Assembly: GCF_009936235.1 (NCBI RefSeq)
Contig: NZ_AP022314.1
Span: 4,092,001-4,156,000 of the forward strand
Source of the DNA: Mycobacterium xenopi
GTDB taxonomy: Bacteria; Actinomycetota; Actinomycetes; Mycobacteriales; Mycobacteriaceae
Length of the DNA stretch: 64,000 bases
Reading direction: 5' to 3'
Position 1 is the first letter of the stretch. Every line of letters begins with the position of its first letter. The notes beneath the pieces were generated by a model. That model was not told the DNA's origin and searched no databases. It saw only the letters and a list, made by a program, of their open reading frames with translations. Shown here piece by piece: positions 1 to 9,632 of this stretch. Both the position numbers and the translations under genes were made by a program.

Positions 1-1998
1 CGCGCCACCGCCAGCCAGGTGCTCGACCTGGCGCAGGCTGCGCCGGTGCGGGCCCGGTTCCGGTTCAGCGACGACGACCTCGACGTGATCACCGACTGGG
101 TGCGCAATGCCAATATCCGCTGGGGTTTCGACCAGTGCCACCGTCGGCCCTACGGGCTGGGCGACATCGTGCACAACACCTGGCGGTTCGGGCTCGACCG
201 CATCTTGACCGGGGTCGCGATGTCCGACGACTCGCGGGCCTGGCTGGGCACCGCGCTGCCGCTCGACGACGTCGGAAGCGACCGGGTGGAGCTGGCGGGA
301 CGGCTCGCCGAATATGTCGACCAACTGCACGACGTCGTCGAAAAGCTCAGTGGCGCAAAGCCGTTGACGCAGTGGCTGGAGGCATTGAGCGAGGGCGTCG
401 GCATGCTGACCGAGCCGCAAGACGCGTGGCAGCAAGCCCAGCTGCAGCGCGAGTTCACAAAAGTGTTGGCGCAGGCGGGATCTCGGGAATCGACGGTGCT
501 GCGCCTGCCCGATGTGCGCTCGCTGCTGGACACACAGTTGGCGGGGCGACCGACCCGGGCGAACTTTCGCACCGGCATGCTGACGGTGTGCACGATGGTG
601 CCGATGCGCTCGGTGCCGCATCGGGTGGTGTGCCTGGTCGGGCTCGACGACGGGGTGTTTCCGCGACTGCTCGCACCGGACGGCGACGACGTGCTGGCCC
701 GCTGCCCGATGACCGGTGAGCGTGACGTCCGGTCCGAGGACCGCCAGTTGCTGCTGGACGCCATCTGCGCGGCCACCGAGACCCTGGTGATCACGTATAC
801 CGGCGCCGACGAGCACTCCGGTCACGAGCGCCCGCCGGCGGTGCCGCTGGCCGAGTTGCTTGATGCGCTGGACCAGACGACGCAAGCGCCGGTGCGCGAA
901 CACGTCGTGACCAAACACCCGCTGCAGCCGTTCGACCGCCGCAACGTCACACCGGGTGAGCTGGTGCCCGGCACACCGTTCACCTTCGACCCCACCGCGC
1001 TGACCGCAGCCCAGGCGGCAGCCGGGAAACGCTGTCCGCCAAGGCGGTTCATCGGCGACGTGCTGCCCGCGCCGCCGCCCGGCGACATCGCGCTGGCCGA
1101 TCTGCTGGAGTTCTTCAAAGACCCGGTCAAGGGTTTCTTCCGGGCGCTGGATTACACGCTGCCGTGGGACGTCGACGCGGTCGAGGACGCGATGCCGGTC
1201 GAGATCAGCGCCTTGCAGGAGTGGATCGTCGGCGACCGCATGCTGCACGACATGCTGCGCGGCATCGACGCCCGCACCGCGGCCGAATTCGAGTGGCGGC
1301 GCGGCACATTGCCGCCGGGGCAGCTGGGCTGGCGCAAAGCCAAGAAGATTCGCGATCGCGCCGCCAAGCTTGCCGAGGCCACCCTGCGGGCACGCCACGG
1401 CGAGCCGCGCGCCCACGACGTGGCCGTCGACCTCGGCGATGGCCGGAGCCTCACCGGCACGGTCACACCGGTTTTCGGCGACCGCATCGTGGAGGTGACC
1501 TATTCGAAGCTGGACGGCAGGCATCTGCTGCAATGCTGGCTGCGGCTGCTTGCGCTGGCCGCCGACGAGCCGAGCCGCGCGTGGACGGCGATGTGCATAG
1601 GGCGACGCGACACGGACACCGACCGGGTTAAGGCGCAGGCACTTCGGGCGCCGGGAAACGCTGTCGAGATTTTGCGTGAGCTGGCAACGCTGTACGACAA
1701 CGGTCGCCGCGAGCCGCTGCCGCTGCCGGTCAAGACGTCGTACGCCTGGGCCAGGGCCCGCGACTCGGGCACCGACCCGCGAGCAGCCGCCCGCCGCCGG
1801 TGGGTTTCGGCGAACCACTACCGTGGCGAGCACGAGGAGCCGGCCATCGAAACGGCTTTCGGCAAAAAGGCGCAGCTCGACGTGCTGCTCGGGCCGCCGC
1901 GCCCGGGCGAGGAAATGCCCGGTGAGGATACCCGGCTGGGCGCGCTGGCGGCGCGGTTGTGGTCGCCGCTGATTCAGGCGACGCAGGAGCCGGGCTGA
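1..1998 (+). CDS. recC: RecC, exonuclease V gamma chain, C-terminal part
   Basis: The frame is open from base 1, so this is the last ~665 residues of RecC; the N-terminal helicase-like half lies outside the window. RecC is the non-catalytic subunit of RecBCD that splits the duplex and scans for the regulatory (Chi-like) site. The identification rests on sequence character (for example VCLVGLDDGVFPR near residue 205 and the FFKDPVKGFFRALDY segment near 375) and on the recB and recD genes that follow. Its TGA overlaps the recB ATG by one base (TGATG), so translation is probably coupled. The order recC-recB-recD matches that remembered for M. tuberculosis Rv0631c-Rv0629c. Confidence 0.93.
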   Translation, partial: RATASQVLDLAQAAPVRARFRFSDDDLDVITDWVRNANIRWGFDQCHRRPYGLGDIVHNTWRFGLDRILTGVAMSDDSRAWLGTALPLDDVGSDRVELAGRLAEYVDQLHDVVEKLSGAKPLTQWLEALSEGVGMLTEPQDAWQQAQLQREFTKVLAQAGSRESTVLRLPDVRSLLDTQLAGRPTRANFRTGMLTVCTMVPMRSVPHRVVCLVGLDDGVFPRLLAPDGDDVLARCPMTGERDVRSEDRQLLLDAICAATETLVITYTGADEHSGHERPPAVPLAELLDALDQTTQAPVREHVVTKHPLQPFDRRNVTPGELVPGTPFTFDPTALTAAQAAAGKRCPPRRFIGDVLPAPPPGDIALADLLEFFKDPVKGFFRALDYTLPWDVDAVEDAMPVEISALQEWIVGDRMLHDMLRGIDARTAAEFEWRRGTLPPGQLGWRKAKKIRDRAAKLAEATLRARHGEPRAHDVAVDLGDGRSLTGTVTPVFGDRIVEVTYSKLDGRHLLQCWLRLLALAADEPSRAWTAMCIGRRDTDTDRVKAQALRAPGNAVEILRELATLYDNGRREPLPLPVKTSYAWARARDSGTDPRAAARRRWVSANHYRGEHEEPAIETAFGKKAQLDVLLGPPRPGEEMPGEDTRLGALAARLWSPLIQATQEPG

Positions 1999-4900
1999 TG
2001 GATCGCTTCGACCTGCTCGGCCCGCTGCCGCGGGACGGCTCCACCACGGTGCTGGAAGCCAGCGCCGGCACCGGTAAGACGTTTGCCCTGGCCGCGCTGG
2101 TCACCCGCTATCTCGCCGAGACCGGCATCACGCTCGACGAAATGCTGCTGATCACGTTCAATCGCAACGCAAGCCGCGAGCTTCGCGAGCGGGTTCGCGG
2201 CCAGATCGTCGAAGCCGTGGCGGCGTTGGAGGGTCGCATGCCGGCCGGCGCCGACCTGCTTGGGCAGCTGACACGCGACGACGGCGACGAGCGCCTGGTT
2301 CGCCGGGCGCGGCTGCGTGACGCGCTGGCCAACTTCGATGCGGCGACCATCGCCACCACCCACGAGTTCTGCGGCCGGGTACTCAAATCGCTTGGCGTAG
2401 CGGGCGACACAGCCGCTGATGTCAAGCTGCAGGAAAACCTCGACGACTTGGTCACCGAAATCGTCGACGACCTCTACCTCGCGCACTTCGGATCAGCGGA
2501 AAACGACCCTGTGCTGAGCTACCAGCAGGCGCGTGAGCTGGCTCACTGCGTCGTGAACGACCCGTGCGCGCAGCTTCGCCCCCAGGATCCCGACCCCGAA
2601 TCGGAGGCCGGCATCCGGCTGCGCTTCGCCGCCGACGTGACTAGGGAACTCGACCACCGCAAGCGCCGGCTGCGCATCCTTAGCTACAATGACCTGCTGA
2701 CCGGGCTGGCAAAAGCCCTTGAGGCCCAAGATTCCCCGGCCCGCGACCGGATGCGGCGGCGCTGGCGCATTGTGCTGGTCGACGAGTTCCAGGACACCGA
2801 CCTGATCCAGTGGCAGGTGCTCGAGCGCGCATTTAGCGGGTACGCGACGCTGATCCTGATCGGCGACCCCAAGCAGGCCATCTACGGGTTTCGTGGCGGC
2901 GACATCCACACCTACCTCAAAGCGGCCCGCACCGCCGATGCCCGCTACACGTTGGGCGTCAACTGGCGCAGCGACAAACCGCTCGTCGACAGCCTGCAAA
3001 CCGTGCTGCAGGGCGCAGCGCTGGGCCACTCCGAGATCGTCGTGCACGACATCGACGCTCACCACGACGGGCACCGGCTGGCCGGGGCCCCGCACAACGC
3101 GCCGTTTCGGCTGCGCGTCGTCAAACGCTCAGCGCTCGGCTACGACCCGGACACTCTCATCCCGATCGCCCGACTGCGCCAACACATTCCCGCCGATCTG
3201 GCCGCCGACATCGCAGACCTGTTGGCCAGCGGCGCCACCTATGCCGGTCGCCCGGTGCAGCCCGGGCACATCGCGGTGATCGTCAACCGGCACGAAGACG
3301 CGCGGGCATGCCGAGATGCTTTGGCCAGCGCGGGCATTGCGGCGATCTACAGCGGCGACAGCGATGTGTTCGAGTCGCAGGCCGCCAAGGACTGGTTGTG
3401 TCTGCTGGAAGCGTTCGACGCGCCGCACCGCAGCGGGCTGGTCCGCGCCGCCGCGTGCACGTTGTTCTTCGGTGCGACCGCCGAAACCCTGGCCGCCGAG
3501 GGTGATGCGCTGACCGATCGGGTGGCCGAAACGCTGCGCGAGTGGGCGGGTCATGCCCGCCGTCGCGGTGTGGCCGCCGTGTTCGAGGCCGCGCAGCGGG
3601 CGGGCATGGGCCGACGCGTGCTCGCCGAGCAGGGCGGCGAGCGGCACATGACCGACCTGGCGCACATCACGCAGCTGCTGCACCAGACGGCGCACCGGGA
3701 GCGCTACAGCATGCCCGCGCTGCGGGATTGGCTGCGCCGCCAGTGCGATACCCGCGCGCGGGTAACCGAACACAGTCGCCGCTTGGACAGCGACGCCGAC
3801 GCGGTGCAGATCATGACGGTGTTCGTGGCCAAGGGATTGCAGTTCCCGATCGTGTACCTGCCGTTCGCGTTCAACCGGAACGCGCGCAGCGACGACATCC
3901 TGCTCTATCACGATGACGACACACGCTGCCTCTACATCGGCGGCCAAGATCGCAGCGCCGAACGTCAGGCCGCCAAGAGGCTGAACCTGCGTGAGAACGC
4001 TCACGACAACCTGCGGGCCACCTATGTCGCGCTCACCCGGGCACAATCGCAAGTGGTGACGTGGTGGGCCCCCACCAAAGACGAAGTCAACGGCGGCCTT
4101 TCGCGGCTGTTGCGCGGTCGCGGTATCGGCGAGCCTGAGGTGCCCGACACGTGTGAACCGGGCATCACCGACGACGACGCGTGGGCGGTGTTCAAATGTT
4201 GGGAGGCCGCGGGCGGGCCGGCGGTGGAGGAATCGGTGATCGTCTCCCCTGCCACTGTCGAAACCGGCGGCCCGCCGACCGGTTTCGAGGTGCGGCACTT
4301 TCACCGCGCGATCGACACGGGCTGGCGGCGCACCTCGTATTCGGCGCTGGTGCGTGAGCCGGAATCCGTCGACGTGGCCAGCGAGCCCGAGGCCACGACC
4401 CGCGACGACGAGGTGGACAGCGTCGTTGTTACCGCACCTGCTCCCGGTCTCGACATTGCCTCGCCGCTGGCCGCAATGCCGTCTGGTGCGGCATTCGGGT
4501 CGCTGGTGCACGCGGTGCTGGAGACGGCGGACCCCTCGGCGGCCGATCTTCAGGCCGAGCTCGACGCGCAGGTGCGACGGCATTTGGCGTGGTGGCCGGT
4601 CGACGTTGCCGCTGACGAATTGGCCAGTGCGCTGGTGCCGATGCACGACACGCCGCTGGGACCGCTGGCCGCAGGGTTGACGCTGCGTCAGATCGGCGCC
4701 GGAGACCGGTTGCGGGAGTTGGATTTCGAGATGCCGATGGCCAGCGGCGACCTGCGCGACGCTGCGCCCGAGGTGTGGGTGCGCGACGTGGGCGAGCTGC
4801 TGCGGTCACACCTGCCCGCGGGTGATCCGCTCGCGCCGTATGCTGAGCGGCTGACCTCGGCGCCGCTGGCTCATCAGTCGCTGCGCGGATACTTGACCGG

Positions 4901-5255
4901 CTCGATCGACGTGGTGCTGCGCATACCCGGCCCGCGCTACTTGCTCGCCGACTACAAAACCAACCGCCTGGGCGACACCGCGGCAGATTACAGTGCCGCC
5001 CGGCTCGCTGAGGCGATGTTGCACTCCGACTATCCGCTGCAGGCGCTGCTGTATGTTGTTGTGCTGCATAGGTTTCTGCGGTGGCGCCAGCCCGGCTACG
5101 ACCCCGGGACCCATCTCGGTGGGGTGTTGTACCTGTTCGTGCGGGGCATGTGCGGACCCGACACACCCGGGTGCGGCGTGTTCGGGTGGCGGCCGCCGGC
5201 CCAGCTGGTGGTGGCGCTTTCCGACCTGCTCGACGCCGGGAGACAGGCCGCATGA
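1998..5255 (+). CDS. recB: RecB, exonuclease V beta chain (UvrD-type helicase plus nuclease)
   Basis: A 1085-residue 3'-5' helicase-nuclease subunit of RecBCD. Visible motifs: Walker A ASAGTGKT near residue 25, LVDEFQDTD (motif II) near 260, GDPKQAIYGFRGGD (III), VNWRSDKPL (IV), MTVFVAKGLQFPIVYLP (V) and ATYVALTRAQSQV (VI). The C-terminal nuclease domain shows GSIDVVL followed by LADYKTNRLG, matching the RecB nuclease D..DxK pattern. I chose the ATG at 1998 because it overlaps the recC stop; an upstream in-frame start at 1959 would lie inside recC. Its stop overlaps the recD start (ATGA). The active complex processes double-strand ends; in mycobacteria RecBCD is mainly linked to single-strand annealing while AdnAB serves recombination (family knowledge). 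Confidence 0.96.
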   Translation: MDRFDLLGPLPRDGSTTVLEASAGTGKTFALAALVTRYLAETGITLDEMLLITFNRNASRELRERVRGQIVEAVAALEGRMPAGADLLGQLTRDDGDERLVRRARLRDALANFDAATIATTHEFCGRVLKSLGVAGDTAADVKLQENLDDLVTEIVDDLYLAHFGSAENDPVLSYQQARELAHCVVNDPCAQLRPQDPDPESEAGIRLRFAADVTRELDHRKRRLRILSYNDLLTGLAKALEAQDSPARDRMRRRWRIVLVDEFQDTDLIQWQVLERAFSGYATLILIGDPKQAIYGFRGGDIHTYLKAARTADARYTLGVNWRSDKPLVDSLQTVLQGAALGHSEIVVHDIDAHHDGHRLAGAPHNAPFRLRVVKRSALGYDPDTLIPIARLRQHIPADLAADIADLLASGATYAGRPVQPGHIAVIVNRHEDARACRDALASAGIAAIYSGDSDVFESQAAKDWLCLLEAFDAPHRSGLVRAAACTLFFGATAETLAAEGDALTDRVAETLREWAGHARRRGVAAVFEAAQRAGMGRRVLAEQGGERHMTDLAHITQLLHQTAHRERYSMPALRDWLRRQCDTRARVTEHSRRLDSDADAVQIMTVFVAKGLQFPIVYLPFAFNRNARSDDILLYHDDDTRCLYIGGQDRSAERQAAKRLNLRENAHDNLRATYVALTRAQSQVVTWWAPTKDEVNGGLSRLLRGRGIGEPEVPDTCEPGITDDDAWAVFKCWEAAGGPAVEESVIVSPATVETGGPPTGFEVRHFHRAIDTGWRRTSYSALVREPESVDVASEPEATTRDDEVDSVVVTAPAPGLDIASPLAAMPSGAAFGSLVHAVLETADPSAADLQAELDAQVRRHLAWWPVDVAADELASALVPMHDTPLGPLAAGLTLRQIGAGDRLRELDFEMPMASGDLRDAAPEVWVRDVGELLRSHLPAGDPLAPYAERLTSAPLAHQSLRGYLTGSIDVVLRIPGPRYLLADYKTNRLGDTAADYSAARLAEAMLHSDYPLQALLYVVVLHRFLRWRQPGYDPGTHLGGVLYLFVRGMCGPDTPGCGVFGWRPPAQLVVALSDLLDAGRQAA

Positions 5256-7024
5256 CCGACACCGAAGTCGCTACCGGCCCCACCGGTCTGCTGCACACGT
5301 TCAAGCAGGCAGGTGTGCTGGACGTCGCGGATGTGCATGTGGCGGAACGGATTTGCGCACTCGGCCGGGAGCCGGACGAGCGGGTGGCGCTGGCCGTGGC
5401 AGTTTTGGTGCGCGGGCTGCGGGCCGGGTCGGTGTGCGTCGACCTGGCGGCGGTCGCCTCGACCGCCGACGCTGACGACGTCGCCTGGCCGGAACCCGCT
5501 GAGTGGCTGGCGGCGGTGCGGGCTAGCCCGCTGCTGGGCGAGCCGCCGGTGCTGCGTCTCTACGACGACCGGCTGCACTACCTGGACCGCTACTGGCGGG
5601 AGGAAGATCAGGTGTGCACCGACCTGGCGGCGTTGCTGACCTCGACGCCTGCGGTCGAGCTGCCCGCCCTCGAGCGGCTTTTCCCAGCCGGTTTCGAAGA
5701 GCAGCGGCAGGCGGCGAAACTGGCGCTGTCACAACAGGTTACGGTGTTGACCGGCGGGCCCGGCACCGGCAAGACCACCACCGTCGCACGGTTGCTCGCG
5801 CTGCTGGCCGAGCAGGCCGAAGCCGCTGGGGCGTCGCGGCCGCGGATCGCGTTGGCGGCACCGACCGGCAAGGCGGCGGCGCGGCTGCAGGAGGCGGTGG
5901 CGGTGGAGCTCGACAAGCTCGATGCGGCCGACCGGGCGCGGCTGGGCGAGCTGCAGGCGATGACGCTGCATCGGCTGCTCGGCTCGAGGCCCCGTACGTC
6001 TTCACGGTTCAAACACGATCGCGGGAACCGGTTGCCGCACGACGTGATTGTGGTCGACGAAACGTCCATGGTGTCGCTGACCTTGATGGCGCGGCTGCTG
6101 GAGGCGGTGCGTCCGCAAGCCCGCCTGATCCTGGTCGGCGACGCCGACCAGCTGGCGTCGGTGGAGGCCGGGGCGGTGCTGGCCGATTTGGTGGACGGGC
6201 TGTCGGCGCGCACCGATGTGGAGGTTGCGGCGCTGCGGACTTCGCACCGATTCGGCGAATCGATCGGGGCGCTGGCCGACGCGATCCGGGTCGGCGACGC
6301 CGAGCGTGCCGTGGCGCTGCTGCGGTCGGGCGACGAGCATCTCGAGTTCGTCGAGGATCCCGACCCGACCCAGCGACTGCGGACCATCCTGGTGCCGCAC
6401 GCGCTTCGGTTGCGGGAGGCTGCGACTTTAGGCGCGGCCGACCAGGCGTTGGCGATCTTGGGTGAGCATCGCTTGTTATGCGCTCACCGCGACGGGCCTC
6501 GCGGTGTGCGGTACTGGAACCGCCAAGTCGAGACCTGGCTCGCCGAAGAGACGGGTATGCCGACGTGGTCGGACTGGTATGCCGGGCGGCCACTGCTGGT
6601 GACGGCCAACGACTATGGGCTGCGTGTCTACAACGGCGACACCGGGGTCGCGGTGGCGGGCCCGGATGGGTTGAGGGCCGCGATCTCGGGTGCGAGCGGA
6701 CCGCTGGACTATGCGACCAGTCGGCTCGGCGACGTCGAAACCATGCACGCGATGACCATCCACAAATCCCAGGGCAGCCAGGCTGATCAGGTGACCGTGC
6801 TGTTGCCCCAAGAGGATTCGCGGCTGCTGACCCGAGAATTGTTGTATACCGCGGTAACCCGCGCCAAACGCAAGGTGCGGGTGGTCGGCTCGGACGACTC
6901 GGTGCGGACGGCAATTCAGCGGCGTGCGCTGCGAGCCAGCGGGCTAGCCCAGCGGCTGGCCGCGTCGCATGGGATTCATCGCCCCCGAGTAGTGGTTGAC
7001 AGTCCTGAACAGTTCGGCAAGTAG
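5252..7024 (+). CDS. recD: RecD, exonuclease V alpha chain (SF1B 5'-3' helicase)
   Basis: A 590-residue 5'-3' helicase of the RecBCD complex. It shows Walker A LTGGPGTGKTTTVARLL near residue 168, motif II VVDETSMVSL near 268, GDADQLASVEAGAVL (III), and the C-terminal MTIHKSQGSQ and YTAVTRAKRKV (V/VI). The start at 5252 (ATGACCGAC) overlaps the recB stop, which settles the start against an upstream in-frame candidate at 5081. It is the last gene of a three-gene operon. The genes downstream are remnants, so the operon probably ends here. Confidence 0.96.
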   Translation: MTDTEVATGPTGLLHTFKQAGVLDVADVHVAERICALGREPDERVALAVAVLVRGLRAGSVCVDLAAVASTADADDVAWPEPAEWLAAVRASPLLGEPPVLRLYDDRLHYLDRYWREEDQVCTDLAALLTSTPAVELPALERLFPAGFEEQRQAAKLALSQQVTVLTGGPGTGKTTTVARLLALLAEQAEAAGASRPRIALAAPTGKAAARLQEAVAVELDKLDAADRARLGELQAMTLHRLLGSRPRTSSRFKHDRGNRLPHDVIVVDETSMVSLTLMARLLEAVRPQARLILVGDADQLASVEAGAVLADLVDGLSARTDVEVAALRTSHRFGESIGALADAIRVGDAERAVALLRSGDEHLEFVEDPDPTQRLRTILVPHALRLREAATLGAADQALAILGEHRLLCAHRDGPRGVRYWNRQVETWLAEETGMPTWSDWYAGRPLLVTANDYGLRVYNGDTGVAVAGPDGLRAAISGASGPLDYATSRLGDVETMHAMTIHKSQGSQADQVTVLLPQEDSRLLTRELLYTAVTRAKRKVRVVGSDDSVRTAIQRRALRASGLAQRLAASHGIHRPRVVVDSPEQFGK

Positions 7025-7080
7025 CCAGGTTCACGACCGAACGCAGTTCCCGTTCCGACGTCTGATCGCGCAGCGTCGCC

Positions 7081-7201
7081 ATGCTGCTGAAACGGGCTTA
7101 CACGCCGACACAACTTGAGCAGATGTTGGCCGATATTCCCGTTCCGGGACAAGCAAATTCGGCTCGTCGACATTGGCGTGGAACTCTGGCTCGGTAAGTG
7201 A
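7081..7201 (+). pseudogene. Remnant: 3' end of a class I methyltransferase gene
   Basis: From 7081 the frame reads MLLKRAYTPTQLEQML, and a different frame then reads IRLVDIGVELWLGK and stops at 7199-7201. Together these resemble the C-terminal end of mycobacterial SAM-dependent methyltransferases, joined by one frameshift near 7150. The rest of the gene is absent. The identification is inferred from the sequence and from familiarity with such C-termini. Confidence 0.45.
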
Positions 7202-7524
7202 GGCTACACGCGCCAGCCATCCGACGCTGCGCCGTGAATACCGCAACGCCATTGCGATACGGTGTGACGGTTACCGCCGTCTGCCCCGGCCCGGTGCCAA
7301 CCGAATTCCAGACGGTCAACGACGCCGACTTCCTGGTCAGCCGGCTCCCGGCATTCGCCCGAGTTCCCGCCGAGCGGGTAGTCGCCGACGCCCTGAAGGC
7401 CGCCGAGCGCGGCCGCGCGACAGTGGTTCCCGGCGGGCCGCACGTGCGAAGTTTCCTGGCGTCCTCCCGGTTCATCCCGACCCCGCTGGCCTTGCCCGTC
7501 GTCACGCGGATGTACAAGCGCTAG
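7198..7524 (+). pseudogene. Remnant: C-terminal part of a short-chain dehydrogenase
   Basis: The reading frame contains LRYGVTVTAVCPGPVPTEF, the conserved segment after the catalytic Tyr/Lys helix of short-chain dehydrogenases (SDR), and continues to RMYKR and a stop at 7524. The Rossmann cofactor-binding half and the YxxxK active site are missing, so this fragment cannot be a working enzyme. It abuts the methyltransferase remnant, which suggests a deletion junction near 7200-7235. Confidence 0.7.
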
Positions 7525-7553
7525 CCGCGGCGCGGGAAGTTACCCTGGCCACC

Positions 7554-7816
7554 GTGAGCGAACATCTGCCTGGCGGTGTGGTGCACGAGCTGCCTGCTGA
7601 CCTGCGTGAGGCGCTGCTCGGCAACTCCGCGGCACTCGCCGCCTGGAACGACATAACACCCTTGGCGCGCAACGAGTTTATCTGCTGGGTCGAGGACGCC
7701 AAGCAAGAGAAAACCCGACAGCGCCGCATTCGCCGAACTCAAGAAGAGCTTGAAGAAGGCCAGCGCCGCCCTGCTGCTGGCCAGGCTGCAAGCACCGCGA
7801 GCGCACCGGCAGGTGA
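7554..7816 (+). pseudogene. YdeI/OmpD-associated-family protein with a frameshift
   Basis: The GTG at 7554 begins VSEHLPGGVVHELPADLREAL and continues to WVEDAKQEKTRQRRIRRTQE. This is the YdeI (bacteriocin-protection/OmpD-associated) pattern of a short domain with a basic KxxKTRxRRI helix. Near 7768 one base appears to be missing: shifting the frame restores RRPCCWPGCKHRERTGR and a stop at 7814-7816, the expected cysteine-containing tail. Without correction the ORF runs on to 7847 with an unrelated tail. It is either a recent pseudogene or a sequence error. Confidence 0.6.
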
Positions 7817-7828
7817 GCGCGAACCGCG

Positions 7829-8776
7829 TCAGCTCTGCGTCCGCTGAGCGGAGACGAACAAATTCCGCGGGGCCGTGTCCTCGACTTCCTTGGGGAGTGG
7901 GCGGCCATACCCGGCCATCAGCTCGGCCGACGGGGTCACCGTCACCTGCCAGCCGTGCCTGCGCAGCCAGTCGCCGACGTCACTGCGCTCCTCGAAATAC
8001 CACAGCTCGTCGGTTCGGGGCACTTCGCGTTGCGGGTCGACCCGGGCCATCAATTCGCGGACGCGATCCATCCGCTCACGCCGTTTGGCGCGGGCTTCGG
8101 GGTCGGCGAAGTTGGGTGCTAGCGCCTCGACGGCGATCCGGCTGCCGGTGACGGTGAGCCCCTGGACCCGGTCGAACAGCAAATCCTGGGCCGCCGCCGG
8201 CAAATACGGCATCAGCCCCTCGGCCGACCATGCGCTGGGCGCTGAGACGTCGAAACCCGCCTGCCGCAACGCCGTTGGCCAGTCCTGGCGCAGATCCACC
8301 GCGACGGCGACCCGGTCGCAGGCCGGCTGCGCGCCGTGCGCGGCCAAGGTCGAGGATTTGAACTCCAGCACCCGGGGCTGGTCGAGCTCGTAGACCGTGG
8401 TGCCGTCGGGCCACGCCAACCGCCAGGACCGGGAGTCCAGACCCGCCGCCAGGATCACCACCTGGCGGATGCCCGCGGCGGTGGCGTCGAGGAAGAACGT
8501 GTCGAAAAACCTTGTCCGCGAAGCGAAATAGTCGACCATCGACCGCATCCGCAGCGGCAACTCGGGCTCGGCTTCGACCACCTCGGCGGGCAGTTCGCGA
8601 GCCTCATACCAGGTCCACACGCCCTCGCCGACGGCGTCGAGGAAAACCCGCGCAAACGGATCGCGGATCAGCGGGTCGTCGCTCTCGGTTTCCGCGGCCC
8701 GCGCCGCCGCTACGCCCAGCGCGGTTGCGCCCACACTTTCGGTGATTTCCCAGGTGTCGTTCTCGGTTCTCGCCAC
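7829..8776 (-). CDS. SAM-dependent methyltransferase, mycobacterial UPF0677/LCMT-like family
   Basis: 315 residues starting at GTG 8776 (VARTENDTWEITESVGATAL). It belongs to the large mycobacterial family of leucine-carboxyl-methyltransferase-like enzymes. Diagnostic segments are DPFARVFLDAVG, MVDYFASRTRFFDTFF, QVVILAAGLDSRSWRL (SAM-binding glycine loop), TTVYELDQPRVLEFK and WSAEGLMPYLP. The physiological substrate of this family is generally unknown. The start region is only 33 bp from the divergent start of the membrane protein at 8810, so the two share a short promoter region. The long antisense extension of this frame beyond 8776 is not coding. Confidence 0.9.
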   Translation of the reverse strand: MARTENDTWEITESVGATALGVAAARAAETESDDPLIRDPFARVFLDAVGEGVWTWYEARELPAEVVEAEPELPLRMRSMVDYFASRTRFFDTFFLDATAAGIRQVVILAAGLDSRSWRLAWPDGTTVYELDQPRVLEFKSSTLAAHGAQPACDRVAVAVDLRQDWPTALRQAGFDVSAPSAWSAEGLMPYLPAAAQDLLFDRVQGLTVTGSRIAVEALAPNFADPEARAKRRERMDRVRELMARVDPQREVPRTDELWYFEERSDVGDWLRRHGWQVTVTPSAELMAGYGRPLPKEVEDTAPRNLFVSAQRTQS

Positions 8777-8809
8777 GTCATCCGACCCTACGGAAGAATC
8801 GCGGCCGAC

Positions 8810-9529
8810 ATGAACCACACCTCCCCGGTGGCATCCCGTCGACGCCACATCCTGCGGCTGGCGCTCTTCGCCGGCGTGTTGTTCGTGGTGTTTTACCTGG
8901 TGGCCGTCAAGCAGGTCATCGACGTCGCGGCGCTGCGGCGGGCGATCTCGGCGACAGGGCCGGTGGCGCCGCTGGCCTATGTCGTGGTGTCGGCCGGGCT
9001 TGGGGCGGTGTTCGTGCCGGGCCCGGTTCTGGCCGCGGGCAGCGGGTTTCTGTTCGGTCCGCTGCTGGGGATCGCCGTGACATTGGGTGCGACGGTGGGC
9101 ACCGCGGTGGTTGCGAGTTTCGTCGGCCGTCGGGCCGGGCGGGACAGCGCGCGGGCTCTGCTGGGCACCCAACACGCCGAACGCCTCGATGCGCTGATCG
9201 ACCGAGGCGGGCTGTGGGCGGTCGTCGGACAGCGCTTCGTTCCGGGCATCTCGGATGCGCTCGCCTCCTACGCGTTCGGGGCGTTCGGAGTTCCGTCGTG
9301 GCAGATGGCGGTTGGCTCGTTTGTCGGTTCGGTGCCGCGGGCGTTCGTCTACACCGCGCTGGGCGCTTCGATCGCGGAGCGGTCGAAACCGTTGGCCTAC
9401 GCGGCGATCGTGGTGTGGTGCGTGACCGCGGTCGTCGGGGTGGACGCTGCGCGGCGCGGCTACCGGACATGGCGTGCGCATCATCGGCCGGGCAGTGGCC
9501 GCCCGGATTCCGATAGCGACGCATGTTGA
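8810..9529 (+). CDS. TVP38/TMEM64 (DedA-like) family membrane protein
   Basis: 239 residues with an N-terminal transmembrane helix (LALFAGVLFVVFYLVA), a central SNARE-associated/DedA-type core (VFVPGPVLAAGSGFLFGPLLG, then GQRFVPGISDALASYAFGAF and SVPRAFVYTALGAS) and a final membrane segment. The F/YxxG-rich re-entrant pattern with RFxPG is typical of the family, which is linked to lipid scrambling and transport in DedA relatives; no substrate is evident here. It resembles M. tuberculosis Rv0625c, also close to the rec operon (from memory). The ATG at 8810 is chosen because the sequence upstream overlaps the divergent methyltransferase. Confidence 0.85.
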   Translation: MNHTSPVASRRRHILRLALFAGVLFVVFYLVAVKQVIDVAALRRAISATGPVAPLAYVVVSAGLGAVFVPGPVLAAGSGFLFGPLLGIAVTLGATVGTAVVASFVGRRAGRDSARALLGTQHAERLDALIDRGGLWAVVGQRFVPGISDALASYAFGAFGVPSWQMAVGSFVGSVPRAFVYTALGASIAERSKPLAYAAIVVWCVTAVVGVDAARRGYRTWRAHHRPGSGRPDSDSDAC

Positions 9530-9632
9530 CCGGAGTGTCGCGGACGAAACCGCGGCACTCCAGCGCCCAGTCCTCCGACACGCCGCGGTCCGTGGCTTCA
9601 CGGCCCACCGCGGGCGGCCTAGGGTGGTCGCC

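Noticed and set aside
3129..4646. 505-residue ORF antisense to recB
   Set aside because: Shadow of the GC-rich recB codon pattern: no start signal, no protein motif, fully covered by a certain gene.
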